From: Acidimicrobiia bacterium
GTDB lineage: Bacteria; Actinomycetota; Acidimicrobiia; Acidimicrobiales; Bin134
Assembly (NCBI GenBank): GCA_009842675.1
Contig: VYEX01000015.1
Span: forward strand, 1,459 to 34,141
Length of the DNA stretch: 32,683 nt
Direction of reading: 5' to 3'
Below the pieces are notes generated by a model. That model had not been told where the DNA came from and did no database searches. It saw nothing but the letters and a program-made list of their open reading frames with translations. A program made the position numbers and the translations under genes. Numbering within the stretch: the first letter of the stretch is position 1; each line of letters starts with the position of its first letter. Shown piece after piece: positions 1 through 7,356 of this stretch.

Positions 1-55
1 GGAATCTCTGCTCAACGTGTACCGCTGCATGTTCAGCATCGACACCCAAATCGTG
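1..55 (+). repeat. Direct repeat, copy 1 of 2 (55 bp, inside ProX-like gene)
   Basis: This stretch is identical base for base to 169-223, at a spacing of 168 bp (56 codons, in frame). It encodes the ESLLNVYRCMFSIDTQIV module. It begins at the window edge, so the repeat may extend or continue upstream. Downstream of the match the two copies diverge but keep a G-C-x-D-G-R-P pattern. Confidence 0.95.
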
Positions 56-1246
56 ACGGGCGGCTGTGCCGACGGCCGTCCTCACATGGGCCCGATAGAG
101 GCAACGCCGTTCCAGGGCACACCATCTCAAGGTGAACTTGATGCTCGCGACGCGCTCATCACGGCTCAGGAATCTCTGCTCAACGTGTACCGCTGCATGT
201 TCAGCATCGACACCCAAATCGTGCCTTTCGGGTGTGTCGATGGGCGGCCCGCCGATGGCCACATCTCCTCAGAGCCCAACGAGGCTGTGAATCCAACTCC
301 TGGAATGGGAGTGCAGGTGAATATGGGTCGGGCCAATTGGACTACCGGATTCATCCAGGCAGAGATTTATAGGAATCTGTTGCAGCAGCTGGGCTACGAC
401 GTCAATGAGCTAGCGAATGCCATGTATGCCCCGCGTAACTTCTACCAGGGAATGGCCAATGGCCAGTTCCATTTCTGGGCGAATGGCCGGTTCCCGAACC
501 ACTCCCCGTTCTTTGGTGAAACCGGACTCACCGGATTGGCGCGGCCGATCGGCTATCAAATGCGATCGGGCGGCGTAGAAGGCGTTGTGGTGGACAAGAT
601 CACTGCCGATGCTCATGGAATCACTCGGTGGGACGACATCGGAGACAACCCAGCAATCGCCGCTCTGTTCGACAGGGACGACGACGGCAAGGCCGACATC
701 ATGGGCTGCGAGCAGGGTTGGGCCTGCCGCACAGTGATCAACGACACCATTGCGGCCAACGGCTGGCAAGGCACCATCGAACAGGTTTCCGGATCCCATT
801 CGGAGCAGTTCGCCGATTCTGTGATCAGAATGCAAGACGGAGAACCGCTATTGCAGTTCGTGTGGAGTCCGTCGGCCTTTACTGCCGTGCTCGTGCCGGG
901 CGAGAACGTCATCTGGCTCTCGCTGGACAACCCGTTGGCCCATCACCGGAACGCAGCAGTCCTGCCCGTCGAACAATGCCCAGGTCAACCCTGCAAAACT
1001 GGATTCACCACTGCGGACATCCGTGTGGTGGCTCGCAATGACTTCCTCGAAGCCAATCCGGCAGCAAGAAGGCTGTTTGAACTGGTGGTCATCTCGCCGC
1101 TCGACGTTTCCCGCTTGATCCACGCGCATATGGGCGGTGGCACCCAATATGCCGAGAAGGACGTCAAGACGGCGGCAGCACAGTGGATCGCCGAAAATCA
1201 GGACAACGTGGACCGATGGCTGGCCGCAGCCCGATCCGCCGCTTGA
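2..1246 (+). CDS. ProX/OpuAC-like glycine betaine substrate-binding protein, 5' partial
   Basis: Extracytoplasmic ligand-binding component of a betaine/proline-betaine-type ABC transporter. The frame is open to the left window edge, so the true start, any signal peptide and probably more N-terminal sequence are missing. Residues are counted from the GTG at 17. The SBP domain covers about residues 105-405. It keeps the ProX signatures: a DRDDDGKAD acidic loop (219-227) followed by GC-x5-C (C231, C237, a ProX-like disulfide pair) with W235, and Trp at 154 and 283 aligning with the other two Trp of the E. coli ProX aromatic box. The N-terminal part (1-100) is not ProX-like and holds two copies of a YRCMFSIDTQIV module 56 residues apart. 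No permease or ATPase gene follows; the next genes are a toxin-antitoxin pair. The SBP family is secure, but the ligand is inferred from the Trp residues. Confidence 0.85.
   Translation, partial: ESLLNVYRCMFSIDTQIVTGGCADGRPHMGPIEATPFQGTPSQGELDARDALITAQESLLNVYRCMFSIDTQIVPFGCVDGRPADGHISSEPNEAVNPTPGMGVQVNMGRANWTTGFIQAEIYRNLLQQLGYDVNELANAMYAPRNFYQGMANGQFHFWANGRFPNHSPFFGETGLTGLARPIGYQMRSGGVEGVVVDKITADAHGITRWDDIGDNPAIAALFDRDDDGKADIMGCEQGWACRTVINDTIAANGWQGTIEQVSGSHSEQFADSVIRMQDGEPLLQFVWSPSAFTAVLVPGENVIWLSLDNPLAHHRNAAVLPVEQCPGQPCKTGFTTADIRVVARNDFLEANPAARRLFELVVISPLDVSRLIHAHMGGGTQYAEKDVKTAAAQWIAENQDNVDRWLAAARSAA
169..223 (+). repeat. Direct repeat, copy 2 of 2 (55 bp, inside ProX-like gene)
   Basis: Second, exact copy of bases 1-55. 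It encodes the same Cys-containing module directly before the linker to the substrate-binding domain. Perfect DNA identity next to diverged flanks points to a recent duplication or gene conversion. Confidence 0.95.
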
Positions 1247-1256
1247 TCCAGTGTAA

Positions 1257-1290
1257 TTGATATGTGTAGCACTTTTGCTACACTTGTCGC
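1257..1290 (+). promoter_or_regulatory. Candidate promoter and palindromic operator of the toxin-antitoxin pair
   Basis: Bases 1264-1283 form a perfect palindrome: arms GTGTAGCA and TGCTACAC with a CTTT spacer. It lies inside a promoter-like layout with -35 TTGATA at 1257-1262, a 16-base spacer and -10 TACACT at 1279-1284. Transcription starting about seven bases past the -10 would begin at the antitoxin ATG at 1291, so a leaderless mRNA is plausible. Antitoxins of this class usually repress their own operon by binding such palindromes. The palindrome is seen; promoter and operator function are inferred. Confidence 0.6.
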
Positions 1291-1545
1291 ATGAGTGAGG
1301 TTGCGTCTCGGGAACTGCGCAATCAGACCAGGGCGTTGTTGGATCTTGTGGCCCGCGGCGAGCGCATCACGATCACGGTTCAGGGACGGCCGGTAGCGGA
1401 GTTGTCGCCCGTTCCCGATCGGCCGCGCTGGATGGGACGCGACCGATTCGTCCACCAAGTGCTGGCCCACCAAGCCGATCCCGGTTTGGTTGACGACCTC
1501 GCTCAACTCAGCGACGAGACCACCGATGACCTGCAATGGCAATGA
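1291..1545 (+). CDS. VapB/Phd-type antitoxin
   Basis: An 84-residue protein that should bind and neutralise the PIN-domain toxin encoded next to it and repress their shared promoter. The N-terminal half (about residues 3-40) has the Phd/YefM-like DNA-binding pattern of many VapB antitoxins: S-R-E-L-R-N-x-T followed by a basic and hydrophobic segment ending in the G-R-P-V-A-E-L strand. The C-terminal 40 residues are Asp/Gln-rich and are the likely toxin-wrapping part. The ATG start lies directly after a -10-like box with no room for a ribosome binding site, consistent with leaderless translation. The end overlaps the toxin start, so the two are translationally coupled. Family assignment is firm from size, motif and partner; the exact subfamily is not. 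Confidence 0.85.
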   Translation: MSEVASRELRNQTRALLDLVARGERITITVQGRPVAELSPVPDRPRWMGRDRFVHQVLAHQADPGLVDDLAQLSDETTDDLQWQ

Positions 1546-1928
1546 GCAGAGGACTGGCTGACACATCCCTGTTCATTGCCAAAGAAAGCGGGCGCCCTTT
1601 TCAGACAGACCTTTTGCCCGACGAGCTGGCGGTATCGGCAATCACCATCGGCGAATTGCGGGCCGGCGTGCTGGCCGCCACAGACACCACCACTCGCGAC
1701 CAGCGCCTTTCCACGCTTACCGCGGCGCTGGCACTCAATCCCGTTCCGGTCGACGAGACGGTCGCGGCTGCTTGGGCCAGACTGCGCCTGGCATTGCGTG
1801 ACAACGAGCTCAAGATGCCGGTCAACGATTCGTGGATCGCGGCAACTGCCATCGCTCTCGACATCCCCGTCGTCACCCAAGACGACGACTTTCCTTCGCT
1901 TGGGGAACTCGACGTAGTCCGGGTATGA
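1536..1928 (+). CDS. VapC-type PIN-domain ribonuclease toxin
   Basis: A 130-residue PIN-domain protein, the normal size for VapC toxins, which are Mg-dependent endoribonucleases acting on tRNA or rRNA. The acidic active-site residues are visible: D9 in the opening LADTSLFIA strand, E40 in I-G-E-L-R-A-G, D98 in the V-N-D-S-W-I-A-A motif, and the D116-D118 cluster after the VVTQ strand. Two starts are possible: ATG at 1536, or ATG at 1542, which forms an ATGA overlap with the antitoxin stop at 1543-1545. The second is attractive for coupling and removes only two residues. The gene is intact, so the pair could be active. Its RNA target cannot be told from sequence. Confidence 0.9.
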   Translation: MAMSRGLADTSLFIAKESGRPFQTDLLPDELAVSAITIGELRAGVLAATDTTTRDQRLSTLTAALALNPVPVDETVAAAWARLRLALRDNELKMPVNDSWIAATAIALDIPVVTQDDDFPSLGELDVVRV

Positions 1929-1950
1929 CCAGATATTCCTCGATGATCAA

Positions 1951-2520
1951 TCAGACGGCGGCGAGCTCGAGGGGGACGATTTCTTCCAGGCTGATGGGAC
2001 GATCGGCGACACCTTCGAAGGCATCGTTGGCCGAGTAGACCTCTTCGCCTGTAAGCCGGGCCTCGGGGTCGTCGAGGTCGACGGGCCACACGATGCCCAT
2101 ACGGGACTGGGCGACGTAGTAGGAGTCCACGTCGGGCACCTCAATGCCCATGGCCTCGAGCGTGCGGCCGGGATAGGCCATGCGCATCATCCCCTCGGTG
2201 AACACGGCGTCGTCGTCGACGATCACCCGGTCGCAGTCGAACTCCAGCCGGTGGGCGCCGGTCTGCACGATGCTGCGGTCGTAGAAGCCTCGAATGGCGT
2301 CGCGATCACCGCCGGGGCTGGCGATGGGATCATCGGGGTTCGACCAGATGATGTACTGGGGCTTGTCGCTGAGGGTGGCCACCACTCCCTCGATGTCGGC
2401 CTGGGCTTCGCACTTCATGTGGGCCAGCACCAGCTCCAGCACGTGGCGCCGCCGGGGGTCGGTCTCGGCCTCAAATCGTTCTTCCACCAAACGCCATGTC
2501 TTGTTGGGGTTCATCTTCAT
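1951..2520 (-). CDS. SnoaL/NTF2-like protein, copy A
   Basis: A 189-residue soluble protein with the length and pattern of SnoaL-like (NTF2 fold) proteins, which act as small cyclases, isomerases, hydrolases or ligand-binding cones. An N-terminal helical region (E-T-D-P-R-R-R-H-V-L-E-L-V) precedes a D-I-E-G-V-V-A-T-L-S motif typical of the fold's helix-strand start. A G-G-x-R-D-A-I-R-x-F-Y segment and a V-F-T-E-G-x-M-R strand follow. It is about three-quarters identical, without gaps over 185 residues, to the protein encoded directly upstream at 2575-3132, so the two are a tandem duplication. There is no signal peptide or membrane segment. The substrate is unknown; the neighbouring divergent thiolase/DUF35 pair suggests a role with CoA or steroid-like intermediates, which is only inference. 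Confidence 0.7.
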   Translation of the reverse strand: MKMNPNKTWRLVEERFEAETDPRRRHVLELVLAHMKCEAQADIEGVVATLSDKPQYIIWSNPDDPIASPGGDRDAIRGFYDRSIVQTGAHRLEFDCDRVIVDDDAVFTEGMMRMAYPGRTLEAMGIEVPDVDSYYVAQSRMGIVWPVDLDDPEARLTGEEVYSANDAFEGVADRPISLEEIVPLELAAV

Positions 2521-2574
2521 CGGCTTCGCCTTTCGCTCGAGCTTCGACGTAGAGGCTAACGGTCAAGCCTCGAC

Positions 2575-3132
2575 CTACTCCAAGGGAGCGATCTCATCAA
2601 GGCTGATGGGTCGGTCGGCGATGCCTTCGAATCGATCGCCCTCGGCGTACACCTCTTCACCCGAAAGTCGGGCCTCGGGGTCGTCAGGGTCGATGGGCCA
2701 CACGATGCCCATGCGGACTTGGGACAGGTAATAGGAGTCGGTGTCGGGCACGTCGATGCCCATGGCCTCCAGGGTGCGGCCGGGATAGGCCATGCGCATG
2801 ACCCCCTCGGTGAACACGGCGTGGTCGTCGACGATGACCCGGTCGAGTTCCAGTTCCCAGCGGTGGGCGCCGGTTTGCACCAGGGCACGGTCATACAGGT
2901 CGCGTATGGCGTCTTTCGAGCCTCCGGGGCTGGCGACGGGATCATCGACGTTCGGCCAGATCTTGTATTGAGGCTTGTCGCTGAGAGTGTCGATAACCCC
3001 TTCGATGTCGAGGCGGAGCTCCCGCTTCATGTGGTCTAAGACGAGTTCCAAGACGTGACGCCGCCGGGGATCGGTTTCGACTTCCAGCCGCTCGGCCACT
3101 AGCCGCCACGAGTTGTCGGGATTGATCTTCAT
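2575..3132 (-). CDS. SnoaL/NTF2-like protein, copy B
   Basis: A 185-residue paralogue of the protein at 1951-2520, differing at roughly 45 positions, mostly in the first 90 residues and at the extreme C-terminus. The stretch with M-R-M-A-Y-P-G-R-T-L-E-A-M-G-I is unchanged in both, so it is probably structural or active-site lining. It is the first gene of a two-gene unit on this strand, with a 54-base gap to copy A, and is divergent from the thiolase gene with about 80 bases between the starts. An NTF2-like fold is inferred from length and pattern. Whether the two copies form a heteromer, as some NTF2-like pairs do, cannot be decided from sequence. Confidence 0.7.
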   Translation of the reverse strand: MKINPDNSWRLVAERLEVETDPRRRHVLELVLDHMKRELRLDIEGVIDTLSDKPQYKIWPNVDDPVASPGGSKDAIRDLYDRALVQTGAHRWELELDRVIVDDHAVFTEGVMRMAYPGRTLEAMGIDVPDTDSYYLSQVRMGIVWPIDPDDPEARLSGEEVYAEGDRFEGIADRPISLDEIAPLE

Positions 3133-3212
3133 CGGGACCGTCCTTGCTCGAGTCCTGACGATAGGGGTTGGGCAACGGCAGCGACACTGCTGACCATTAG
3201 TGTGCCTAGCCG

Positions 3213-4361
3213 ATGAGCGATCGGGAGTTTGCCGGCAAGACGGCCATCGTCGGGATCGGCAGCACCGACTTTGCCCGGCTGTATCGCACGAACGATCCCG
3301 AGCGGACTGGGGAGGCGCTGGCCACCGAGGCCATCGCTGCGGCCATTGCCGATGCCGGGTTGGAGAAATCGCAGATCGACGGGCTCATCACCGGAGGGCT
3401 GCCGCACTACGAGCCGGTGGCCTACCGCACCGGGCTCACCGACGTTCGCTTCGTGGTGGACTACCCGGGGGCCGGGCGCATGTGCGCCATGGCGCTGATG
3501 CACGCCGCCACCGCCGTTCACCACGGATTGGCCGACTACGTGGTGCTGTTCAACTCGGTGGTGTTCCGCTCCCAGGGCGTCAAGTTCGGGGCCCAGGGCC
3601 AGGGGCTGTTGTACGACACCATCTACGGCATGGCCTCGCCGGGGGCGCAGTACTCGCTAGCCTTCACCCGCTACCAGGCGGAATACGGCGGCACTGAGGA
3701 GCAGCTGGGCGCCATTCCCGTGGCCATCCGCTCCCACGCCCAGATGACCCCAAGGGCCATCATGCAGCAGGAGATGTCCATCGACGACTACCTAGCGGCC
3801 CGGTACATCGCCCAGCCGTTGCGGCTGTTCGACTATTGCCTGATCAACGATGGGGCAGTGGCCTACGTGGTGACCACCGCCGAGCGGGCCCGGGATCTGG
3901 CCCATCCCCCGGTGCTGATCGCCGGCACCGCGGGGCGGGCCAACTTCCGGGAGTGGTACGTGGACCTGGGGTTCTGGGACGACGCCTGCGGATCGATGAA
4001 GGCCGACCTGTTTGACCCGCTGGGGGTGACCACTGACGACATCGACTGCCTCCAGGTGTACGACAACTTCAGCGTGTCGGTGCTGTGGGGACTAGAGGGG
4101 TTCGGCTTCGCCCCCAAGGGCCAGGGCCTGGAATGGGTGCAGAACGGCCGCATCGCGTTGGGCGGGGAGCTGCCCGTGAACACCAGCGGGGGGATGCTGA
4201 GCGAGTCGTACCTTCAGGGGTGGAACCAGCACGCCGAGGCGGTGCGCCAGTTGCGGGGCGAGGCCGGGGAGCGCCAGATTCCTGACTGCGACTGGTCGCT
4301 GTACTGGTGCCTGTCGGCATTGCCGGGGGCGTCGCTCTTGTGCCGGGACGGGCTGCTGTGA
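3213..4361 (+). CDS. Thiolase-fold protein, Ltp2/SCP2-thiolase-like (possible aldolase)
   Basis: A 382-residue thiolase-superfamily protein of the non-condensing, lipid-transfer-protein type. N-terminal landmarks are AIVGIGSTDF (11-20) and the A-I-A-D-A-G-L helix (45-50). A Cys (C91) stands near the thiolase nucleophile position but without the usual C-A-S-G context. The C-terminal half has the YDNF motif (Y283) and a modified N-T-S-G-G loop (323-327) followed by Y333. In steroid side-chain degradation, Ltp2-type proteins with such Tyr residues work as retro-aldolases in complex with a DUF35 protein. A DUF35 gene follows here with a 4-base GTGA overlap, which supports that complex. Whether the enzyme is an aldolase or an acyltransferase, and on which substrate, stays open. 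No full steroid catabolic cluster is visible around it. Confidence 0.8.
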   Translation: MSDREFAGKTAIVGIGSTDFARLYRTNDPERTGEALATEAIAAAIADAGLEKSQIDGLITGGLPHYEPVAYRTGLTDVRFVVDYPGAGRMCAMALMHAATAVHHGLADYVVLFNSVVFRSQGVKFGAQGQGLLYDTIYGMASPGAQYSLAFTRYQAEYGGTEEQLGAIPVAIRSHAQMTPRAIMQQEMSIDDYLAARYIAQPLRLFDYCLINDGAVAYVVTTAERARDLAHPPVLIAGTAGRANFREWYVDLGFWDDACGSMKADLFDPLGVTTDDIDCLQVYDNFSVSVLWGLEGFGFAPKGQGLEWVQNGRIALGGELPVNTSGGMLSESYLQGWNQHAEAVRQLRGEAGERQIPDCDWSLYWCLSALPGASLLCRDGLL

Positions 4362-4774
4362 GCGACGGGGGCGGCTACACCAAGCCGTTGCCGACGGTGA
4401 GCCACGAGGATCGGGAGTTCTGGGCCGCAGCCCGAGAGCACCGCTTCGTTTTGCCCCAGTGCCAGACATGCGGGCACGTGTGGTTCCCTCCCTATGCCTC
4501 CTGCCCGTCGTGCCTGGCGTTCGACCGGGGGTGGACCGAGGCATCGGGCCGGGGCACGGTGTGGGGCTTCACGATCATGCGGCAGCCCTACATCCCTTCG
4601 TTCGAGCCGGAACTCCCCTACAACGTGGTGCTGGTGGAGTTGGAGGAGGGCCCGATGGTGTACTCCAACCTCGTCGGCATCGACAACGACGACATCGCCT
4701 GCGGCCTGGCGGTGGAAGCCGTGTTCGAGGACGCCACCGACGAGATCACCCTCATCAAGTTCCGCCCTGTTTGA
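4358..4774 (+). CDS. DUF35 OB-fold/zinc-ribbon acyl-CoA-associated protein
   Basis: A 138-residue protein with a rubredoxin-like zinc ribbon, C-x2-C at 35-38 and C-x2-C at 49-52, followed by an OB-fold region (about 58-138). Such proteins (ChsH2-like) bind acyl-CoA substrates and partner with thiolase-fold or hydratase subunits. The GTG at 4358 is chosen because it overlaps the thiolase stop as GTGA, giving translational coupling. An in-frame ATG at 4307 would add 17 residues lying inside the thiolase gene that do not resemble the family. The product is expected to be cytosolic. It ends 25 bases before the convergent SDR gene. Family and pairing are well supported; the substrate is not. Confidence 0.85.
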   Translation: MSDGGGYTKPLPTVSHEDREFWAAAREHRFVLPQCQTCGHVWFPPYASCPSCLAFDRGWTEASGRGTVWGFTIMRQPYIPSFEPELPYNVVLVELEEGPMVYSNLVGIDNDDIACGLAVEAVFEDATDEITLIKFRPV

Positions 4775-4799
4775 GCGGTAGGACTAGATGCTGGGCTGG

Positions 4800-5570
4800 T
4801 CAAATGGAGGTTAGGCCGTGGGCGTGGCCGGCGGTGTAGCCGCCGTCGACGGGCAGGGCGACGCCGGTGACGAACGACGAGTCGTCGGAGGCCAAGAAGA
4901 AAGCGGCTCCGGCGATCTCCGAGGGGAGCCCCCATCGCTTGAGCTTGTGCTGGTCGCGGATGCTGTCGGCGATGGGCCCGAGATGGGGGATGACCGACTG
5001 GAACATGGGGGTGTCGATGAAGCCGGGGCAAATGGCGTTGGCCCTGATGTTGGCCGGGCCGTAGTCGTTGGCGATGTTCTTGGTGAGCAGAATGACCCCA
5101 CCCTTGGAGGCGTTGTAGGTGCTGCCCCCCTCGCATCCCTCGAGACCCTCCACGCTGGCGATGGTGATGATGCTCCCCGAGCGGGCCCCAACCATCGGCT
5201 TGAGGGCAGCCCGGCACGACAGCATGGTGCCCTTGAGGTTGATGTCCTGCACCCGGTCCCACTCCTCGACGTCGAGGGTGTGAACCTGGCCGCCGCCGGC
5301 GACGCCGGCCGCAGTGACCAGCACGTCTAGGCGACCGTGTTCTTGGATGATCTGGCCGACCAGCTCCTCCTGGGCGTCGGCGTCGCGCACGTCAACGAGA
5401 TGGAAGCTGGACGCGGGGGCCGTTTCTTCCACTGCCTTCCAGCCGTCGCTCTCGGCGATGTCGGAGCCGACCACCACGGCCCCTTCTTCGGCAAACCGCT
5501 CTGCTGAGGCCAGGCCGATGCCCGAAGCCGCTCCGGTGACCCACGCCACCCTGCCTTCTAGTCGTCCCAT
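4800..5570 (-). CDS. SDR-family NAD(H)-dependent oxidoreductase
   Basis: A 256-residue classical short-chain dehydrogenase of full length. The cofactor loop TGAASGIG is at 12-19. D37 at the end of the second strand favours NAD(H) over NADP(H), and D60 lies near the adenine. The catalytic set is N111, S139, Y152 and K156 (Y-N-A-S-K), and the C-terminal V-D-G-G-Y motif is present. The N-A-G motif appears as A-A-G (87-89). It probably interconverts a secondary alcohol and a ketone, or a 3-hydroxyacyl and 3-oxoacyl group. It is the last gene of a minus-strand group with the P450 and a D-aminoacylase, 57 bases after the latter. The substrate cannot be read from the sequence. Confidence 0.9.
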   Translation of the reverse strand: MGRLEGRVAWVTGAASGIGLASAERFAEEGAVVVGSDIAESDGWKAVEETAPASSFHLVDVRDADAQEELVGQIIQEHGRLDVLVTAAGVAGGGQVHTLDVEEWDRVQDINLKGTMLSCRAALKPMVGARSGSIITIASVEGLEGCEGGSTYNASKGGVILLTKNIANDYGPANIRANAICPGFIDTPMFQSVIPHLGPIADSIRDQHKLKRWGLPSEIAGAAFFLASDDSSFVTGVALPVDGGYTAGHAHGLTSI

Positions 5571-5627
5571 CGGTGTTGCCTCACTCTCTTCTGGGGTCAG
5601 CGGAATCGTAGGTTGCAGAATGGGCTC

Positions 5628-7313
5628 TTACGCACCCCTGGGGCCGATCAGCGTGCCGGGAAGCTCTCCGGTTGACTCGCCTTCCCAGCAGGTGGCGACG
5701 CCATTGGCGATGGTGGCCCGAAAGCCGCCCGGCTCCCGGCTGAACCGCCACGACCCGCCGGGGACGTCTCGCACCTTCACCTCCGGTCCCAGCGAGATCT
5801 CGTCCAGGCTGAACACGGCTAGATCGGCGGCCTTACCCGGGGCGACCACTCCCCTGTCGGACAGCCCGAAGAATCCCGCAGTGCGGCCGGTGAGGACGTT
5901 AACCGCCTCTTCGAGGGTCAAGAGTCCAGTGTCGCGGTGGTAGTGGGTGAGCAGGTGGGTGCTCTGGCCGGCACCGCAGAACAGTTGGAGGTGGGCCCCG
6001 CTGTCGTTCACGTTGGTGAGGGTGTGGGGCGAGCGGATCACTTCTGCTAGCGCAGTCTCATCGTGGACGTCGGGCAGCGCTCGCAGCGATGAGCCGATGC
6101 CGTTGTCCAATAGCCAGGAAGCCAGCGCATCGGAGACATGCTGGCCGGTGTTGGCTGCGTGCTCGGCCAGCGAGATGCCCAGGGGACCGACGCCGGTTTC
6201 TGACAGGGCAAAGATAAGCGTGTGGGGGTGGTCGACCCGGGCCCGGCGGGACTTCTTGCGGTTGTCCCAGTCGGATCGGGCCTGATCCCGCCAAGCGGGG
6301 TCGGCCAAGAGAGTCATCTTGTTCTCGGGAGGCCCGTTGACCAGGTCGTTCCAAGCGGGAACCCGCTGGAAGGTCAGCGCCTTCTCAAAGTTGAAATATA
6401 GGTCGAGCGGTCGGGTGCCCATCGTGGGCCAAAAGTCCACTCCTTGGTCGCGAAGGCGGCGGTCGAACGCCAGCGTGTCGGCCCGATAGTCGGCCTCGTT
6501 GGCCATAGCGGGAATGGCCGTCCACTGACCTCGAACGCCGCGGGGTTGGGCGAGATCGGCGAATCTCTGTACGTCGTCGAAGTTGTGCTCGGGCTCGTTG
6601 AACCGAGTGATGGCCTGGAAGGTGGTGCCGGGGTGTGCCGCCAGCACATCGAACAGCGCGGCGTATTCGTCGTCGGCGGCATGGCGGCTGGGAACCAGCC
6701 GCAAGGTGCGGTCGAGGTCGAAGCCGTTGGTGGACAACCCGAGGGCACCGGCGGCCAGCGCCTCGTCCAAGGCCTTGGCCATGGCGGCCCGCTCGGCGGC
6801 GGTGGCGGGGCGCTCCCAGGCGGCGTCGCCCATCACGAATGTGCGCAAACTGATGTGTCCGACATAGCCGGCGATGTTGGCCGCAGTGGGCTGTCCGTCG
6901 AGGGCGGTCCGGTATTCGGGCCAGGTGGCCCATGTCCAGGGGACATCCTCCTCGAAGGCGACGAGCGGCAGGTCTTCCAGGAAGCAAAACAGATCGACTA
7001 CTTCGTCGCGCTGAGGACCAGCCAGTGGTGCCATAGACATACCGCAGTTCCCGAACACGGTGGTGGTGACCCCATAGCTGGGCAGCGGATCAAAGGAGGG
7101 ATCCCACCACATGGCCCCGTCGAGATGGGTGTGGGTCTCGATGATGCCGGGGGTCACCAACGCCCCGGTGGCATCCAGTTCCTGCTCGCCGTCGGGAACC
7201 AGCTCAAGACCTACCTCAGTGATGGTCCGGCCCCGCACCCGCACATCAGCTTGACGGGCGGGCGCGCCGGTGCCGTCTACCACCGTTCCACCGCGGATCA
7301 ATAGGCCATCCAT
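5628..7313 (-). CDS. N-acyl-D-amino-acid deacylase (D-aminoacylase-like amidohydrolase), copy 1
   Basis: A 561-residue cytosolic amidohydrolase predicted to remove the acyl group from N-acyl-D-amino acids or a related N-acyl compound. The ATG at 7313 is chosen because it opens the family's usual start (a hydrophobic strand, then R-G-G-T-V-V-D-G-T-G). The open frame runs 94 codons further upstream, but that part lies in the P450 gene and is low-complexity shadow sequence. Metal-ligand candidates are H61 and H63 in H-T-H-L-D-G and C90 in G-N-C-G, matching the His/Cys ligands of characterised D-aminoacylases. A D-S-G-A-H motif near the C-terminal third supplies the catalytic Asp. It lies 43 bases after the P450. 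A paralogue is at 10487-12160. Family is secure; substrate is not. Confidence 0.88.
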   Translation of the reverse strand: MDGLLIRGGTVVDGTGAPARQADVRVRGRTITEVGLELVPDGEQELDATGALVTPGIIETHTHLDGAMWWDPSFDPLPSYGVTTTVFGNCGMSMAPLAGPQRDEVVDLFCFLEDLPLVAFEEDVPWTWATWPEYRTALDGQPTAANIAGYVGHISLRTFVMGDAAWERPATAAERAAMAKALDEALAAGALGLSTNGFDLDRTLRLVPSRHAADDEYAALFDVLAAHPGTTFQAITRFNEPEHNFDDVQRFADLAQPRGVRGQWTAIPAMANEADYRADTLAFDRRLRDQGVDFWPTMGTRPLDLYFNFEKALTFQRVPAWNDLVNGPPENKMTLLADPAWRDQARSDWDNRKKSRRARVDHPHTLIFALSETGVGPLGISLAEHAANTGQHVSDALASWLLDNGIGSSLRALPDVHDETALAEVIRSPHTLTNVNDSGAHLQLFCGAGQSTHLLTHYHRDTGLLTLEEAVNVLTGRTAGFFGLSDRGVVAPGKAADLAVFSLDEISLGPEVKVRDVPGGSWRFSREPGGFRATIANGVATCWEGESTGELPGTLIGPRGA

Positions 7314-7356
7314 AGCTCTGACAGTACCGCTGTCGTTGATTCCCGGCGACAGGGCG

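Noticed and set aside
3184..3203. ACACT/AGTGT inverted repeat between the SnoaL-like and thiolase genes
   Set aside because: Five-base arms are too short to separate from chance, and no promoter element lines up with it.
4307..4357. Longer N-terminus for the DUF35 protein
   Set aside because: The extension lies inside the thiolase gene and lacks family resemblance; GTG at 4358 gives a standard 4-base overlap.
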